DNA of 64,000 nucleotides from Chaetomium olivaceum (taxonomy: Eukaryota; Ascomycota; Sordariomycetes; Sordariales; Chaetomiaceae): NCBI GenBank assembly GCA_039881045.1, contig JAYWVB010000007.1, forward strand, positions 248,001 to 312,000, in the 5' to 3' direction. Below the pieces are notes generated by a model. It saw nothing but the letters and a program-made list of their open reading frames with translations, did not search any database and was not told the origin of the DNA. Made by a program: the position numbers and the translations under genes. Position 1 is the stretch's first letter. Each line of letters starts with the position of its first letter. Below, in pieces: positions 21,806 through 32,883 of this stretch.

Positions 21806-23071
21806 ATGCGTTCCCTCACATCCTTCCTGACCATCGGGAACACGCGGGTCAAGGTCCACACGATCGACGATGCCGACGCTTCCCCGACCCCCGCGGCACC
21901 CCTCCCCGAAGAGCTCCCCATCAAGGAGATCGTCCTCGACAAGACCGGCCGACTTCTCATCGACGTCGTCGACAACACACCCCGCGGCAAACAGACATAC
22001 CGCCACAGGGTCTCTCTCGAGGCCATAGAGCGGGCATCTCCCATCTGGAAGGAAAAGATCTTCGGCCCCGAGGGCCAGAACCGGCAGAAGCCCACCGCCA
22101 ACGCCGACGAGGAGGGCCGGATCGTGCTGCTGCCCGACGACGAGCCGCTGCCCATCCTCGTCCAGCTGGCCCTCATCCACGACCAGCCGCGCTGGGTGCC
22201 GACGTGGTCCGACCCCGCGACCCCCGGCTCCTGCTTACAGATCGCCAATATTATTGCCGCAGCCGAAAAGTACGGCGTCCTACCCCGCCTCCGGCCCTTC
22301 GTCTCCGACTGGCTCTTGCACGCCCTCCCGCCCAGCCGCATCGGTGGCCAGGACGACATCAACCCCGAGATGATCGAGCAGCTCAATGTGGCTTGGCAGT
22401 TGGGTGACGTGGGTCGCGTGGAGGATTACATCCGGAAGCTGGCCTACGACTCGAACGTCTCGGCGGAGGTGGTGAAGGAAATGCTCGTTGAGGCGGGCGA
22501 GGAACCTGTCGATCGGTTCCCAGCTCTTCCTGAACTATTTGGTGTGGCGGCGAAGCGTCGGGAGGCGGGTATTCAGGCCGGTCTGGACTTTCTCGCCCGA
22601 CTGATTGGTGATCTTAACAGCGACGAAGGGGTCTGCCGGCAACCCATGTGGGATCCTACAATCATCCCGGGGTATACCCCCGAGGCGTTCGCCACCATTG
22701 AGAAGATGCTCGGACGATCCGCTGTCGATGATCACGCCACGAATTGTGACATGTGCAAGGTTCTACTCGAGATGGAGTTCTCGAAGCGCATCGAGGAGGC
22801 GGGGCGGATCCCGGCGCGGGCCAAAGACTTCCACTCGACTGTTAGCCACCTTCTCTATATGATCCGCTGCATTCATGGCTTGGAGGATGGTGCCACCCCC
22901 GCGCGGCAAGTCCCTGGCCATGCGTGCCTCCAGAACCTGCGGAAGAAGTTCGAGGACTTTGCGGCAGAGCTGCGCAGCCGCTGGTCGGGGAGCGAATCCA
23001 TCCTTGAGTTGGAACAGGTCGAGTGGCTCAAGACGCGTCGTGACGTGCTGGCGACGGGTGGCTCTTCTTGA
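21806..23071 (+). CDS. BTB/POZ-domain protein 4 (cluster member), intact
   Basis: A single 421-codon exon from ATG 21806 to TGA 23071. The N-terminus is short and lacks the repeat linker of BTB3. The BTB-like domain reads YRHRVSLEAIERASPIWKEKIF, LPDDEPLPILVQLALIHDQ, AAAEKYGVLPRLRPFVSDWL. The C-terminal half includes a Cys pair (NCDMC) and ends SILELEQVEWLKTRRDVLAT. It is the nearest relative of BTB3 in the window, and the 5' leader before both ATGs is nearly the same. Function unknown. The intact frame contrasts with the broken BTB1 and BTB2. Confidence 0.85.
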   Translation: MRSLTSFLTIGNTRVKVHTIDDADASPTPAAPLPEELPIKEIVLDKTGRLLIDVVDNTPRGKQTYRHRVSLEAIERASPIWKEKIFGPEGQNRQKPTANADEEGRIVLLPDDEPLPILVQLALIHDQPRWVPTWSDPATPGSCLQIANIIAAAEKYGVLPRLRPFVSDWLLHALPPSRIGGQDDINPEMIEQLNVAWQLGDVGRVEDYIRKLAYDSNVSAEVVKEMLVEAGEEPVDRFPALPELFGVAAKRREAGIQAGLDFLARLIGDLNSDEGVCRQPMWDPTIIPGYTPEAFATIEKMLGRSAVDDHATNCDMCKVLLEMEFSKRIEEAGRIPARAKDFHSTVSHLLYMIRCIHGLEDGATPARQVPGHACLQNLRKKFEDFAAELRSRWSGSESILELEQVEWLKTRRDVLATGGSS

Positions 23072-24053
23072 GCGGGATTGCATGTTGGCGGAGGGAAAGT
23101 GTTGGGGCCCTGGGGTGACTGGAATAAACAAGGTCCGACTCATGTACATGTCCCTTAGCTGAATGTCAACCCACCTACATGTATATACCTCCCCCATGAG
23201 AAATAGAAAAGAGGCCTGTCAACTTACCGCATCTAAATTCTTGCACTGTGACCACTCATTCACCACTTGTCCAGGAAGAATCATGATGTGTTTTGTAACC
23301 TTTGCATGTTAATAATGGAAAACATGTTGTGACTGCCCTTAACAAGGCCAACCACCATCCACTTACACCATTAACTGGAATCTATATCGTGCGACGTAAT
23401 CACCAACGCCCTGGGTGCCCAGCTAGGGAAGCCCTCATGTAACTGAAGTCATGTTGAAGGCCACGGGCTGAGTTGGAGTTAATAGAGGACCGGTGGGTTG
23501 GGCGATTGGTCCGTTTGCTCACACCTTGGATACAGTTTTGAGGACACTCGCCATCCTCGGGTTTCCCCTTTATTACTCTCAATTAGCAAAGTGATGGATG
23601 GCGAGTACAGAAGGGTTTACTCGTTACTCACAACATAGGTAAGGTTGAGGCTCGGCCTTTCTTTTTTTATCATATATCACAAACATGAAGACAACTTACC
23701 ATGAACGGTTTCGGTCTCTCTTGTCTCCGATGCTATTCTAACTGTAAACAATGCCACGGATCAACACAGTGCGTAACATACACACAGTCGCTTCCCACTT
23801 CTCATCAAGGAAGTTTGGCCGACCAGAACAAATTCCCCGCCGCACAAAGCTGTTGGGAATTAACTACTCAAACACACACCACCACAAACACCATCCATTT
23901 TCACCAAGAGACTATCGCGTCTTCCCACCAGTGTAAGTCAGCTTCCCAATTCCGCCCTCAGACTTTCCAGTGCTGAGATTCGTCACCGCATTACCGCGAG
24001 CTCTATCCTCGCCTGTTCCTCTGTTCCCACTCCCATAAAACTGTCAACCCATC
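23072..24053. other. Downstream flank of BTB4 and intergenic region
   Basis: The first few hundred bases resemble the flank after BTB3 (CCTACATGTAT, TGTGTTTTGT, TGCCCTTAACAA blocks). The rest holds nothing recognised. Confidence 0.5.
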
Positions 24054-24554
24054 ATGCTGACCATTCCCGCCAATTTATCAGGCAAGATGAAGCAATCCAC
24101 CGACGTCCCCCCTCCACCGCCGTACAACACCCCATCGGCGCGGCCGGCCGATGGTCCGGAGGAACCTATCATCGAACTCGTCAACCAGCAACCCGCCCGC
24201 CAGCCTCTCATGGAGGAACACGGTCGGCGTCTCCAGCGGCAGCTGGCCACTACCTGGGACCCGGCCCGGGCCGCCACCACCGCCACCACCATGCGGACTA
24301 CAAACCCTCCGCACCCCGCGGGTGGCCGGCGTCGCGACTCGAACCCAAACTCTGCCGACCAGACTTTGGTGTGCGCCGTCGGCGGGTCCAACCCGCCGTG
24401 CATCGAATGCCGGTGCGGCGCGGCGCCGTGCGACCTGTGCGACTGCTGCTGCTGCGTTTTCTTCTGCGCCGTCTTGATCGGGTTTGTGGCTGCCGTGTGG
24501 TACATCATCCGCTGGACAGCCGGGGTCTTGTCGCATGGCTTCCCAAAGGCCTAA
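24054..24554 (+). CDS. Small PPxY-motif, Cys-rich membrane protein A
   Basis: A 166-codon single exon. An in-frame second ATG at 24087 starts MKQSTDVPPPPPYNTP, matching the start of the sister gene at 25540, so that start may be the true one. Order: Pro-rich N-terminus with a PPPY sequence (a WW-domain ligand in known proteins), polar middle with EPIIELV, then a Cys-rich cluster (CIECRCGAAPCDLCDCCCC) running straight into a hydrophobic helix (AVLIGFVAAVWYII). The layout recalls small Cys-rich tail-anchored membrane proteins. Family not recognised. The paralogue 1 kb downstream supports that both are real genes. Confidence 0.6.
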   Translation: MLTIPANLSGKMKQSTDVPPPPPYNTPSARPADGPEEPIIELVNQQPARQPLMEEHGRRLQRQLATTWDPARAATTATTMRTTNPPHPAGGRRRDSNPNSADQTLVCAVGGSNPPCIECRCGAAPCDLCDCCCCVFFCAVLIGFVAAVWYIIRWTAGVLSHGFPKA

Positions 24555-25539
24555 CGCCCGCCTAAGGTACCTGAAGTGAGTTGTCCCAGTCTCCGGCCTT
24601 TTTCGTTTATTCTTCTTTCATGCAAGTTCTGGTCTAATAAGACATTGTCGTTTTCCAGTCTGGTTATCCGAAAAGGGTACCCGATTTACAAGGCGCTAGA
24701 GTTTCAGTCTCGTCGGTTCTTCTCGGTGGACGTAACATAAGTATGCCTGATGGATTTGGAGTTGGCGTCTCGCGCATCTATGGTATAAATGGGGTGGGCT
24801 TTGGAGTTTAGCAGGCGTCACGGTTGGCCTGGAGTTTGGGCATAAAGGGGGTTTGCTTGGACCTCTTCAGGGTCTGCTCGGGGTCTACTAGGGCACCTCC
24901 TTGTGCTGATAAGCAGGTGTCCATACATGGGGTGTAGACAGTGCTTGGGCACAGCTTTGTCACCAACTCGGTTCCCCGACTTCGCAATAAAACTTATCCT
25001 GTGCTCTATTTCCTTTTGTTACCTACCTGAATTAAGTAAGGGCACAACCCCGGCCATAGTATAAGTGCAAGCAACTCTAGCTCGCCACTGACTCGTCCCT
25101 CACCCGTCAGTGGCTCTGTTTGGCAGGAAAGGGCCCATAGATAAGGTACCGTACGAACGGTTTACGACTCTTAAGTTTAACGGCATGTAACTTGTAAGCC
25201 TTTCCTCTTGGAGCGTCAGGTCATCCCTCTACACCCTGGACGATTAATACAGTGTGGAAATGCAGTGTAGGAGGCGGCCAACTGGGCAAGTGCTCGGGCA
25301 TTAGGACAGCCCCGCCTTGTTGTGAAGCAGGGTGAGTCATTTGGTCAAGAGTCGATTTGAAGAGTTCCCTTGAAGAGTTCCCAACTTCCCAATCGGGCCA
25401 GAGATTCAAAGGGTTCCAAGTCTCCATCATCCAGCCGTCTCGCGCGGCCCTCCCACATTGCTGCGATTTATCGCCCATCCCCGCGTCCTGGTCATCGCCA
25501 TCTCCGTTAGCCCATCGCGCTTAGGCTAATTCATCAAAC
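24555..25539. other. Spacer between the two small membrane-protein genes
   Basis: No gene seen. GGTACC-type sequences occur near 24567 and 25146. Confidence 0.5.
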
Positions 25540-25923
25540 ATGAAGCAGTCAGACCATCTAAGTCATTTAACTCCTCCGCCCGCATACGACGAAATGCCAC
25601 CGCCCGCCGTTGAACAACCGGCCATCGAGCTTAGCCAGGTGGTTGTCGACCGGGAGCCGGACGGCCTAGCCGCGGACACCCATCGCGACACCGAGGTTGA
25701 GAGATACACGTGCGGCATCTGCGGATATGAGTGCCTCAGGTGCCCTTATTTTTCCCAATGTACCCTGTCCTCCTGCCGCCATAGCAACCGTTGCGAGTGC
25801 GAGTCAAGCTACTGCTGCAATATCATCTTTGTGTTCGTCATTATTACCGTCGTTATCGTCCTGTGGCTGTACTTCACCTCCGCCATGTCGGCCCGCCCTC
25901 AACCTCAACCCCCGCCCGTCTAG
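25540..25923 (+). CDS. Small PPxY-motif, Cys-rich membrane protein B
   Basis: A 127-codon exon starting MKQSDHLSHLTPPPAYDEMP, with a PPAY motif, then PAIELSQ (compare PIIELV in its sister), an eight-Cys segment (CGICGYECLRC, CTLSSCRHSNRCECESSYCC) and a strong membrane helix (IIFVFVIITVVIVLWLYF). A short Pro-rich tail follows. Same order of parts as protein A at 24054, with diverged sequence. The Cys spacing could bind metal or be palmitoylated next to the membrane; both are inference. Function unknown. Confidence 0.6.
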   Translation: MKQSDHLSHLTPPPAYDEMPPPAVEQPAIELSQVVVDREPDGLAADTHRDTEVERYTCGICGYECLRCPYFSQCTLSSCRHSNRCECESSYCCNIIFVFVIITVVIVLWLYFTSAMSARPQPQPPPV

Positions 25924-27154
25924 CCAGCACCTTGCCGCCTCGGTAAGTTATTCCATGCCCTCTTCTGGCTTCCTCCCGTTCGCCAGTTGACTCGAGTCCG
26001 GTCTAACGTTGCCGTCATCTTGCAGTCCGACTACCTGACACAACCATGGCCAACTCGGTCGACTGAACATCTCGGTCACGTTTGTTGTGCGCTTACAGCA
26101 GCATGAATATGGATATGGGGTTGGGGTTGAGCGTTTGGGGTTCAGCTAGCATTGGCTTCGCGTTCGGCCTTGTACGTTTGCATGAGCATCTGTTCGGCGT
26201 TTGGGAATGTACTCGGCGGTCTGCTTGGACTTCTACTCGGGATTTCTGCTTGGGGTTCTGCTTGGGGTTCTGCTTGAGATAACTTCCCCATGAACTCGAT
26301 TCTGTCCCCTGCCTTAAGCAATCAAAGCGTCATCTGCTCATCACATTGTTCGATTGACGGCGCAGTCCCGGCTGTGTGACAATATCAACAACTCAACCCC
26401 GCAATTCACTTATTCCTTGTCCCTCTCTGGACCTTCTTCGTTGAGAAGTAAAAGCCCAAGTAGGAAGATCAGTTCAATAATTAGGAACGCAGGTATGCAT
26501 GCTAGACAGAGTTAATCCATCTTGACCCGGGATGTTGTGAAACGCTATCGTCGAGAAAGGAGGAGTTTGGCCCTCTACCCCCCTGGTTGCGCTGAAGGGG
26601 CCGTCGACTGACTGAGTTAACTCCAGCATATCTGATCTAAATAGTAGGACTAATTACTTGAACTCTGTCTTCCCCCGTCAAAAAACTTTCTCTCGCGTGA
26701 TAGATTGAGATAAGGTGTCTCTTCGACTCTGAACCTTTTGGCGGAATAGAGTCCCGTAAAATGAGGCAACCCGAAGGTATGGTTACAAACTGACCGAGTA
26801 CCTAAATAAGGTGAGCGGGGTTGGGATGGGCTTCTTGGCTCACGCAGTGCACCCATAAAAACAAATAAAAAAAGGACATCGTTATGTATGCACGAACTAT
26901 TCTGATATTCAACTGGCAGGTTGCTGGCTGTGCCGTAGTCGGGCATCCGAGACACACCAGCTGAATCGGAATAACATCAGGCGCTTACTTCGTGTGCGCA
27001 CAGCCTCATCCCCGTCGTCTACCAATAATATATTCATGGCCCCTCTGTACCTTTTTCCTGTGCCAATCCCACTCTCTTCGTTGGCAATCTTCATATTCTC
27101 CTACCAGAGCCGTTGCGTATCGCCCTGCGCAGCAACCGCTGTCCGCGTTCCATC
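25924..27154. other. Intergenic, nothing recognised
   Basis: Includes short direct repeats (TGCTTGGGGTTC, about 26248-26273). No gene or RNA recognised. The last part is the presumed promoter of the membrane-protein gene at 27155. Confidence 0.5.
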
Positions 27155-29349
27155 ATGAAGTCGTCCGCGCAGGTCAAAGTCCACCAGCTACCGTCACCTT
27201 TGCCCCGTAATGCAGCCGATGTCGCGGAAGTTGAAAGTACCAACAGCGCTCCTTCAGGGGCCAGGCCAAGGCTAGCGCGAGTCCAGTGGCTAAGGCTTGC
27301 GAAATGGACGCTGTTTTTCCCATGGCTAACTCTGCTGTTCTACTTGTTCCTTCTCCTTAACCTCTGGGTCTCACCCTGGCCTTATGAGACAGGGCGGTCC
27401 CGAACCACCATGGACGACCTCTTTGCTCCCTCCCAAGGCTGCCAGCCCGGCGGCAGGTTTAGCCCTTATGCGTCGCCGTACTCGCCCTGGGCGTCAGCCG
27501 ACATCTTCAAAATAACCCTGGGCTTCGGGGCCATGTCATTTGCCCAGGCAAAAATCATTGACATCGTCTGGGACCTAGTGAGCATTGTCTTTCTCTCATC
27601 TTCATTGTTTAGCGGTACGGGCCGGGACTAACCATACCTTCGTTCTGTTGACAGCTGGTTGGAAGGGGTGGCCAGGCAGCCATTGCCTACATATCATGGC
27701 GCGTCTTTGCCGACTTCATCGCCGTATCGATGGAAAGGTCGCGCCCAGTCAGCTACGAGACTTTTTGGGCAGTGTTTCTACACCAAGAAGCAACGCTCGC
27801 CGGAACCTACCGCCTGATGACTGACGCCAGCCTTTACCGGGTGCTGAGGTACAAGACTGTTGCCGTCTTCACCGTGCTATCGCTATTCCTGACCATGGCA
27901 TTTCCCACCTTGGCGAGCGCCATGACCGGCTACGTAGCACAGACGGCCGCCTACATCAAGGACTCTCCCGGCAGTGATGGGAATTACATATTATTTAGCG
28001 AGTTTGACCTAGTGGCGTACGTGATCCACGACGCCTGGAGGATCAATAAAACCGGGGACCTCCTGGTTCCATATGGCCCTCCAGGACGCGACCCGAACTG
28101 TAAGTGACGCTGGATCCTGAAGCCTTGCCGAGCCAAGAGCCGACGACCATCTTAATGATGTTGATTCCGGGCACAGCGAGGAGCGCGCCACTATTACTTC
28201 ACGGCGGTGATATCACATCATTTGACTGTGCCGGTGCCGTTCCAGCAATGGGGTGTGACCTGTTCGTTGATGTCTCCCGCTGTGAGTATCTAAAACTTTC
28301 GCTGGCCCCTATCCTCCAGTTCGAGTTGCTGTGACGGGTAACCGCCGGGTAGGTAGTCAGACTAACGCAACAACCTGAAGATGTGACTGAGTACGGATTC
28401 TACGGTTTGACTCAGGAACCGTCAGTCTGGGGCGAAACCCGCCTCCAAGCGCCTGCGCTTAACATTACGGCATTTTTCTTGGGAAGCGATCTCGAGCCTG
28501 AGATGGCAGGTCGCGGGTGGGTGCACCCAATCAGCAAAGACAAGCCATTCCGGGACCCGACCAAGGTGACATATATGTTATCTAACCGGACATATGACCT
28601 GGCCTACATACAGAAGTACGGCGCATGCCAGCCCAACTCGGAGGTGAGTTCTACCCGCCTGTCGTAGGGTGCTACCGTAGACTCAACGGACCCCGCTACA
28701 GGTTTACCAGTGGGGCTTTTCGTATATCCAGCTCTTTACAGTGGTACTCATGCTCCTTGTTTGGACCATCGGCATCTGGGCGGTCTGGCTCAAGGCGCAT
28801 ATCAACCTGCCGCTTGACAGAAAACAGCATGCCGGGGAGGTGCCGAGAGGTCGGACAGCTTTGCTCCATCTGGCATCGACAATGCAGAACGACCTTTTCA
28901 CAGCGGGCATTGACCCCATGCCCTTGACAGATGGCCAACTCAGACGCGAAATACACCGACACGTCAAGGGCGGCGGCATGGTCTGGTTGCAATCCGCCAA
29001 TGAGTCCAACCCTAGTCCACAGGTTGATGGCACCGTCGACATCGCTATTGCAAGCACAGAAAAGCCCGAAGTTTTACTAGGCGGCTTCCTATGGCAAAAG
29101 ACGAAAGAACTAAAATGGGTTATCTTGGCGCTCGCCTCATACCTCACCGCCACCACATACGGCGCTATGGATTTTAGAGTAGGGGGGTGGCCCATGTTCG
29201 TCATCTCATGGCTCTGCTGCTTTGGCCTGTACGGCTTTCTCTTCGCTGGCCGGATGAGATGGTTGTTATGGGTGTACGTGCCCTGTTCGTTCACTTTGGG
29301 AACTGTGCTCGTCCATAGACTGGCTTTTAGCAAGAGGCCTAGTGTTTGA
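27155..29349 (+). CDS. Multi-pass fungal membrane protein of unknown function
   Basis: Five exons (27155-27577, 27655-28099, 28177-28281, 28381-28643, 28702-29349) with GT-AG borders join without a frame change into 627 residues. Membrane helices are clear near the N-terminus (TLLFYLFLLLNLWV), in exon 2 (VAVFTVLSLFLTMAFP), at the start of exon 5 (VVLMLLVWTIGIWAVWL) and as a cluster at the C-terminus (WVILALASYL, MFVISWLCCFGLYGFLF). Between them lies a large region with Asn-linked glycosylation-type sites (NIT, NRT) and Cys residues, so it is probably lumenal or extracellular. I do not recognise a named family. The perfect phase of all four introns supports the model. Confidence 0.82.
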
Positions 29350-29797
29350 GGGCGAGACATGGGCTCAAGCATGTCGTCAAGTCACGTCATCAACGCAGGT
29401 TACGATTCCAGCTAAACAAGCGGGACACGGTGATCAATTTCGAGTGAACACGCCCTAGAGTCCACCAAATTTTGAAGCAAATCTTATTTTTCTTGTGAAG
29501 CCAGTGTTGATGGGACCAACCCCATTCCGTAACTGGATGTCTCACCACTGAATTGCCTCGATGGACAACAACACTGGAATGCTGTCAACAATCGATGACG
29601 TGGTTTGCCAGATTCCGCCCTTGACAACAAATTTCATTTCTCAAGGACCTTGGACATAAATACCTAACCATCGCTCGCCCGGCGGCCGACAACCAACTCA
29701 AGAACCCAACTGAGATTGTCCACCCGCCTCCCAAGCCCACCGTTAAGCAAAAGTCTCAGAGCAAAATCTTGTCCACCGCTTTTCAACCACGAGCACA
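29350..29797. other. Intergenic / promoter of the secreted Cys-rich protein
   Basis: No gene seen. A TATA-like ATAAATA occurs near 29657, about 140 bp before the downstream start codon. Confidence 0.4.
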
Positions 29798-30487
29798 ATG
29801 AAAACGTCCACTCTCGCCCTCCTCTTTGCCCTCCTTGCCGCCGCTGTCCACGCGGTGTCCCCTGCATCCGGCGACGTGTCGTGGTACGACCCCGTTCGCG
29901 ATGCTACCTGCACCGGCCATGCCGACGGGAGCATCAGCTGCCAACAAGGCCAGGTCGAGGCGCTGTTGAACGTAACACACTCATCTCCTTCTCCCACTCA
30001 CATCCTACTCTTCCCCTCTCATCCCTTGTCACCCACATCCCTTCCCAAACGCCTTGACACCCTCATCCCTTTCTACCCTTGCCGCCTTCCACCCTTCAAC
30101 CCCTTATCCCTCCCGCCGCACCACCCAACCACCAACCGCAAACCCAACTTCACCTAAATCAAGCTAACCTGACTTATCTACACCCCACAGCCCGATCCCA
30201 ACACCCCCACCACCCCCAGCCCGCCCGCGCCGCCCAAACCAGCAGCCGACAACAGCCCCCTCACCCTCGACATCCAGCCCACGCTGGTCGAAGCCCGTGC
30301 CGATGGGCCTGACGTCCCAGCATGCAGTGGCGAGGGCAAGGCAAGGGCGCTGGGCTGTTTCCTGAACTGTTTTAGTGCGGGGTTCTGCAGTGCCGCTTGT
30401 GAGGCGGACGGGAAGTGTAAGTGCGGGTGTGAGGATGGGAGTGGCAAGGGGAAGGGGGTGGTTCCGTGTGGGGTGAAGAAATGTTGA
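29798..30487 (+). CDS. Small secreted cysteine-rich protein with a CS-alpha-beta-like pattern
   Basis: Two exons (29798-29971 and 30191-30487) join in phase 0 into 156 residues. A signal peptide of about 19 residues (hydrophobic core, VHA cleavage) leads a short N-terminal part with two Cys, then a Pro/Thr-rich linker, then a C-terminal domain of about 55 residues with ten Cys. There the spacing CFLNC, AGFC and CKC reproduces the CxxxC, GxC and CxC signature of CS-alpha-beta (defensin-like) folds. Ends with GVKKC and TGA. Known: such folds occur in antimicrobial peptides and other secreted fungal proteins. Inferred: an extracellular, disulfide-rich protein; no activity can be assigned. The domain could equally belong to an unrelated Cys-rich family. 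Confidence 0.72.
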
Positions 30488-31409
30488 TTGAGGTGGGCTT
30501 TAATCGGGCACGGGGGGTTGCTTGGTTGGTTAGGGGGGGCGTTTGCAAGGGATGGGTGGGGATTGGAGATCTAGAGATAGGGGGTTTGCGTGGAAGCAAG
30601 GCAAGGTCTGGGTTTGTAGTGGTGAGGCTCACTCGGTGCATGGTCATGTTCGCTATGAATGAGTTCGTGTCATTGTATGGGGGCTTTGGCTGGATCGGTA
30701 GCAGCCTTTGTTGGTAACAACCTGGACAAAGGCGTTTCATCTAGGTACTGGAGTCTTCTCATAATGTGAACCAGTGAACCACCCAGTACTACAGGAAGGG
30801 GATCTAGAAGAATGGGTGTTGATGTGGCGCGTGGGTATTACTCCATCTCGCTCTTCGTGCTGATGCTTTGTGCTCAAACTGGGTCATGGCCCTCAGGGGA
30901 GCTAGATTGATACCTACGTATGTTACATGTAGGCTGCATGTCTAAGCTGCTCGTGTTGTATCATCTAGACGGGAGATCCACATATCACCCGAGCACCTGC
31001 TCCAACAATAATGGGGGGGCAACAGGGCCGCTTTTCTTTACGGATTTCCGGTGTGCTGTGCCACGGTCGGAACCATCCCGAATTCCCGGCTCAGCCCTTC
31101 CCCTTTCAACCCACATCTGGCGTTCCACTCAGTACCCTTGAGGGCTCCCTTGTTGATCCCCAACGGGCCTCGGTATCTCCGCACGCGCAGCGGATCATGC
31201 GGGGGAGCTTGGCACGCGACCCAGATTGGACTGGGCCACTTATACTACATATGCTTACGCCGGCCATGCTGCTCATTTAACTAAGGTACTGTTGTTCGAC
31301 TTAAAATTGCAAACCTCGCGCCATATCTACCCACGACACCTGTATCTACCTATAAACTGCGCACCATACCAACCTCCAACACCACAACACGCCCTCACCC
31401 TTCCCAACC
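30488..31409. other. Intergenic, nothing recognised
   Basis: Presumed 3' UTR of the secreted protein and promoter of the acyl-CoA dehydrogenase. No gene or repeat recognised. Confidence 0.5.
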
Positions 31410-32883
31410 ATGGCGTCCCCTACGCCCACCATCCCCTTCTCCGAACCCCCCTACCTCCTCAACCTACCCAGCCCCTACTTCACCCCCTCCCACCGCGCCT
31501 GGCAGCGCGCCATCCGGCCCTTTCTACAAACCCACCTCCACACCGACGCCATTGCTCACGAAACCGCCGGCACCCTGCCCCCCTCCATCTTCACCACCTT
31601 CGCCCAATCTCACATGCTCCTCCCGGCCCTGCCCGCCCCGCTCCCCGTCGCCTGGCTCAAACGCCTCGGCATCCACACCCTGCTTGGAGGGTTGCCGGTT
31701 GAGGAGTTTGACGCGCTGCATGGGTATATCTATGCGGATGAGATGGTGCGCAGCGGGCTGGCTGGCCCGGGGGCAAGTCTGACGACGGGGATGGCGTTTG
31801 GCGTGCCGTTGGTGCTGAGGTTCGCGCGGGAGGAGGTGAAGGAGAAGGTGCTGCCGGGGTTGTTGAGGGGGGAGACGCGGTGCTGCATTGCGATTACGGA
31901 GCCCGGGGCGGGGAGTGATGTGGCTGGGGTGGAAACTAGGGCGGTGAGGAGTGAGTGTGGGAAGTGGTGGGTTGTGGATGGCGAGAAGAAGTGGTAGGTT
32001 TTGATGGTTTTTTGGTCCTTTTGGGGGAGGTGGGTGTTCAGGGAGGATGCAGGCTGACTGGGGCCCGGGAATAGGATCACCAACGGCATCTGGTCCGATT
32101 ATGCTACCATGGCGGTGCGCACCGGCCCGCCCGGCAGCGGCGCCAAGGGCATTTCATTGCTCCTCGTCCCCCTCAAGAACACACCCGGTGTCAAGATGCG
32201 GCGGCTCGCCGTCTCGGGGGTAACTTCCTCCGGCACGACCTACATCTCGCTCGAGGATGTGCGCGTGCCCATCAACCACCTCCTCGGTGAGGAGAACCAG
32301 GGTATGCGCTACATCATGACCAACTTCAACCACGAGCGGCTGGTTGTGGCCACAGGGGCGACGCGGCAGGCCCGTGTCGCTCTGACGGCGGCATTCGAAT
32401 ACGTGCTCAAGCGCGAAGCTTTTGGCAAGCCGCTGGTTGAGCAGCCTGTTGTCCGGCATAGGTTAGCAAAAGCGGGCGCGCTGCTTGAGAGTCAGACGGC
32501 GTGGGTCGAGCAGTTCGCGTACATGATGACCAAGATGCCGCATGAGCAGGCTGGTATCCTGCTGGGCGGACCGACGGCACTTCTGAAGGCGCACGCCGGG
32601 ATGGTGTTCAAGGAGTGTGCGGACACGGCAGTGTTGTTGTTTGGGGGGAATGGGTTCACCAAGACTGGGCAGGGCCAGCTGGTTGAGAGTGAGTTCTGCA
32701 TTCGTCTGCCGAGTTGTTTTGGATATCGTACTGATAATGCCGCCCACAGTGTTGTACCGGGAAGTCATGGGCGCGAGGATCCCCGGTGGGTCCGAGGATG
32801 TCCTGCTCGACTTGGCTGTACGGCAGCTGGTCAAGATTTACGAGATGCAGACCAAGATGCTGGAGGCTAGCGCGAAGCTGTGA
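31410..32883 (+). CDS. Acyl-CoA dehydrogenase family protein
   Basis: Three exons (31410-31993, 32075-32688, 32750-32883) join in frame into 443 residues. Domains in order: helical N-domain with GLAGPGASLTTGMAFGVP, the acyl-CoA dehydrogenase signature CCIAITEPGAGSDVAG, the flavin-binding beta domain (WITNGIWSDY, GTTYISLEDVRVP) and the C-terminal helical domain (NFNHERLVVATGA, FGGNGFTKTGQG, PGGSEDVLLDLAVRQ). The Glu in GGSEDVL is in the region where many family members carry the catalytic base. These FAD enzymes oxidise acyl-CoA thioesters to enoyl-CoA. The substrate cannot be read from sequence. It faces a convergent acyl-CoA oxidase-like gene 400 bp away, suggesting a local fatty-acid breakdown pair. 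Confidence 0.9.

Noticed and set aside
24333..24352. B-box-like sequence (reverse of GCGACTCGAACCCAAAC)
   Set aside because: It lies inside the small membrane-protein gene and no matching acceptor stem or A-box is present.
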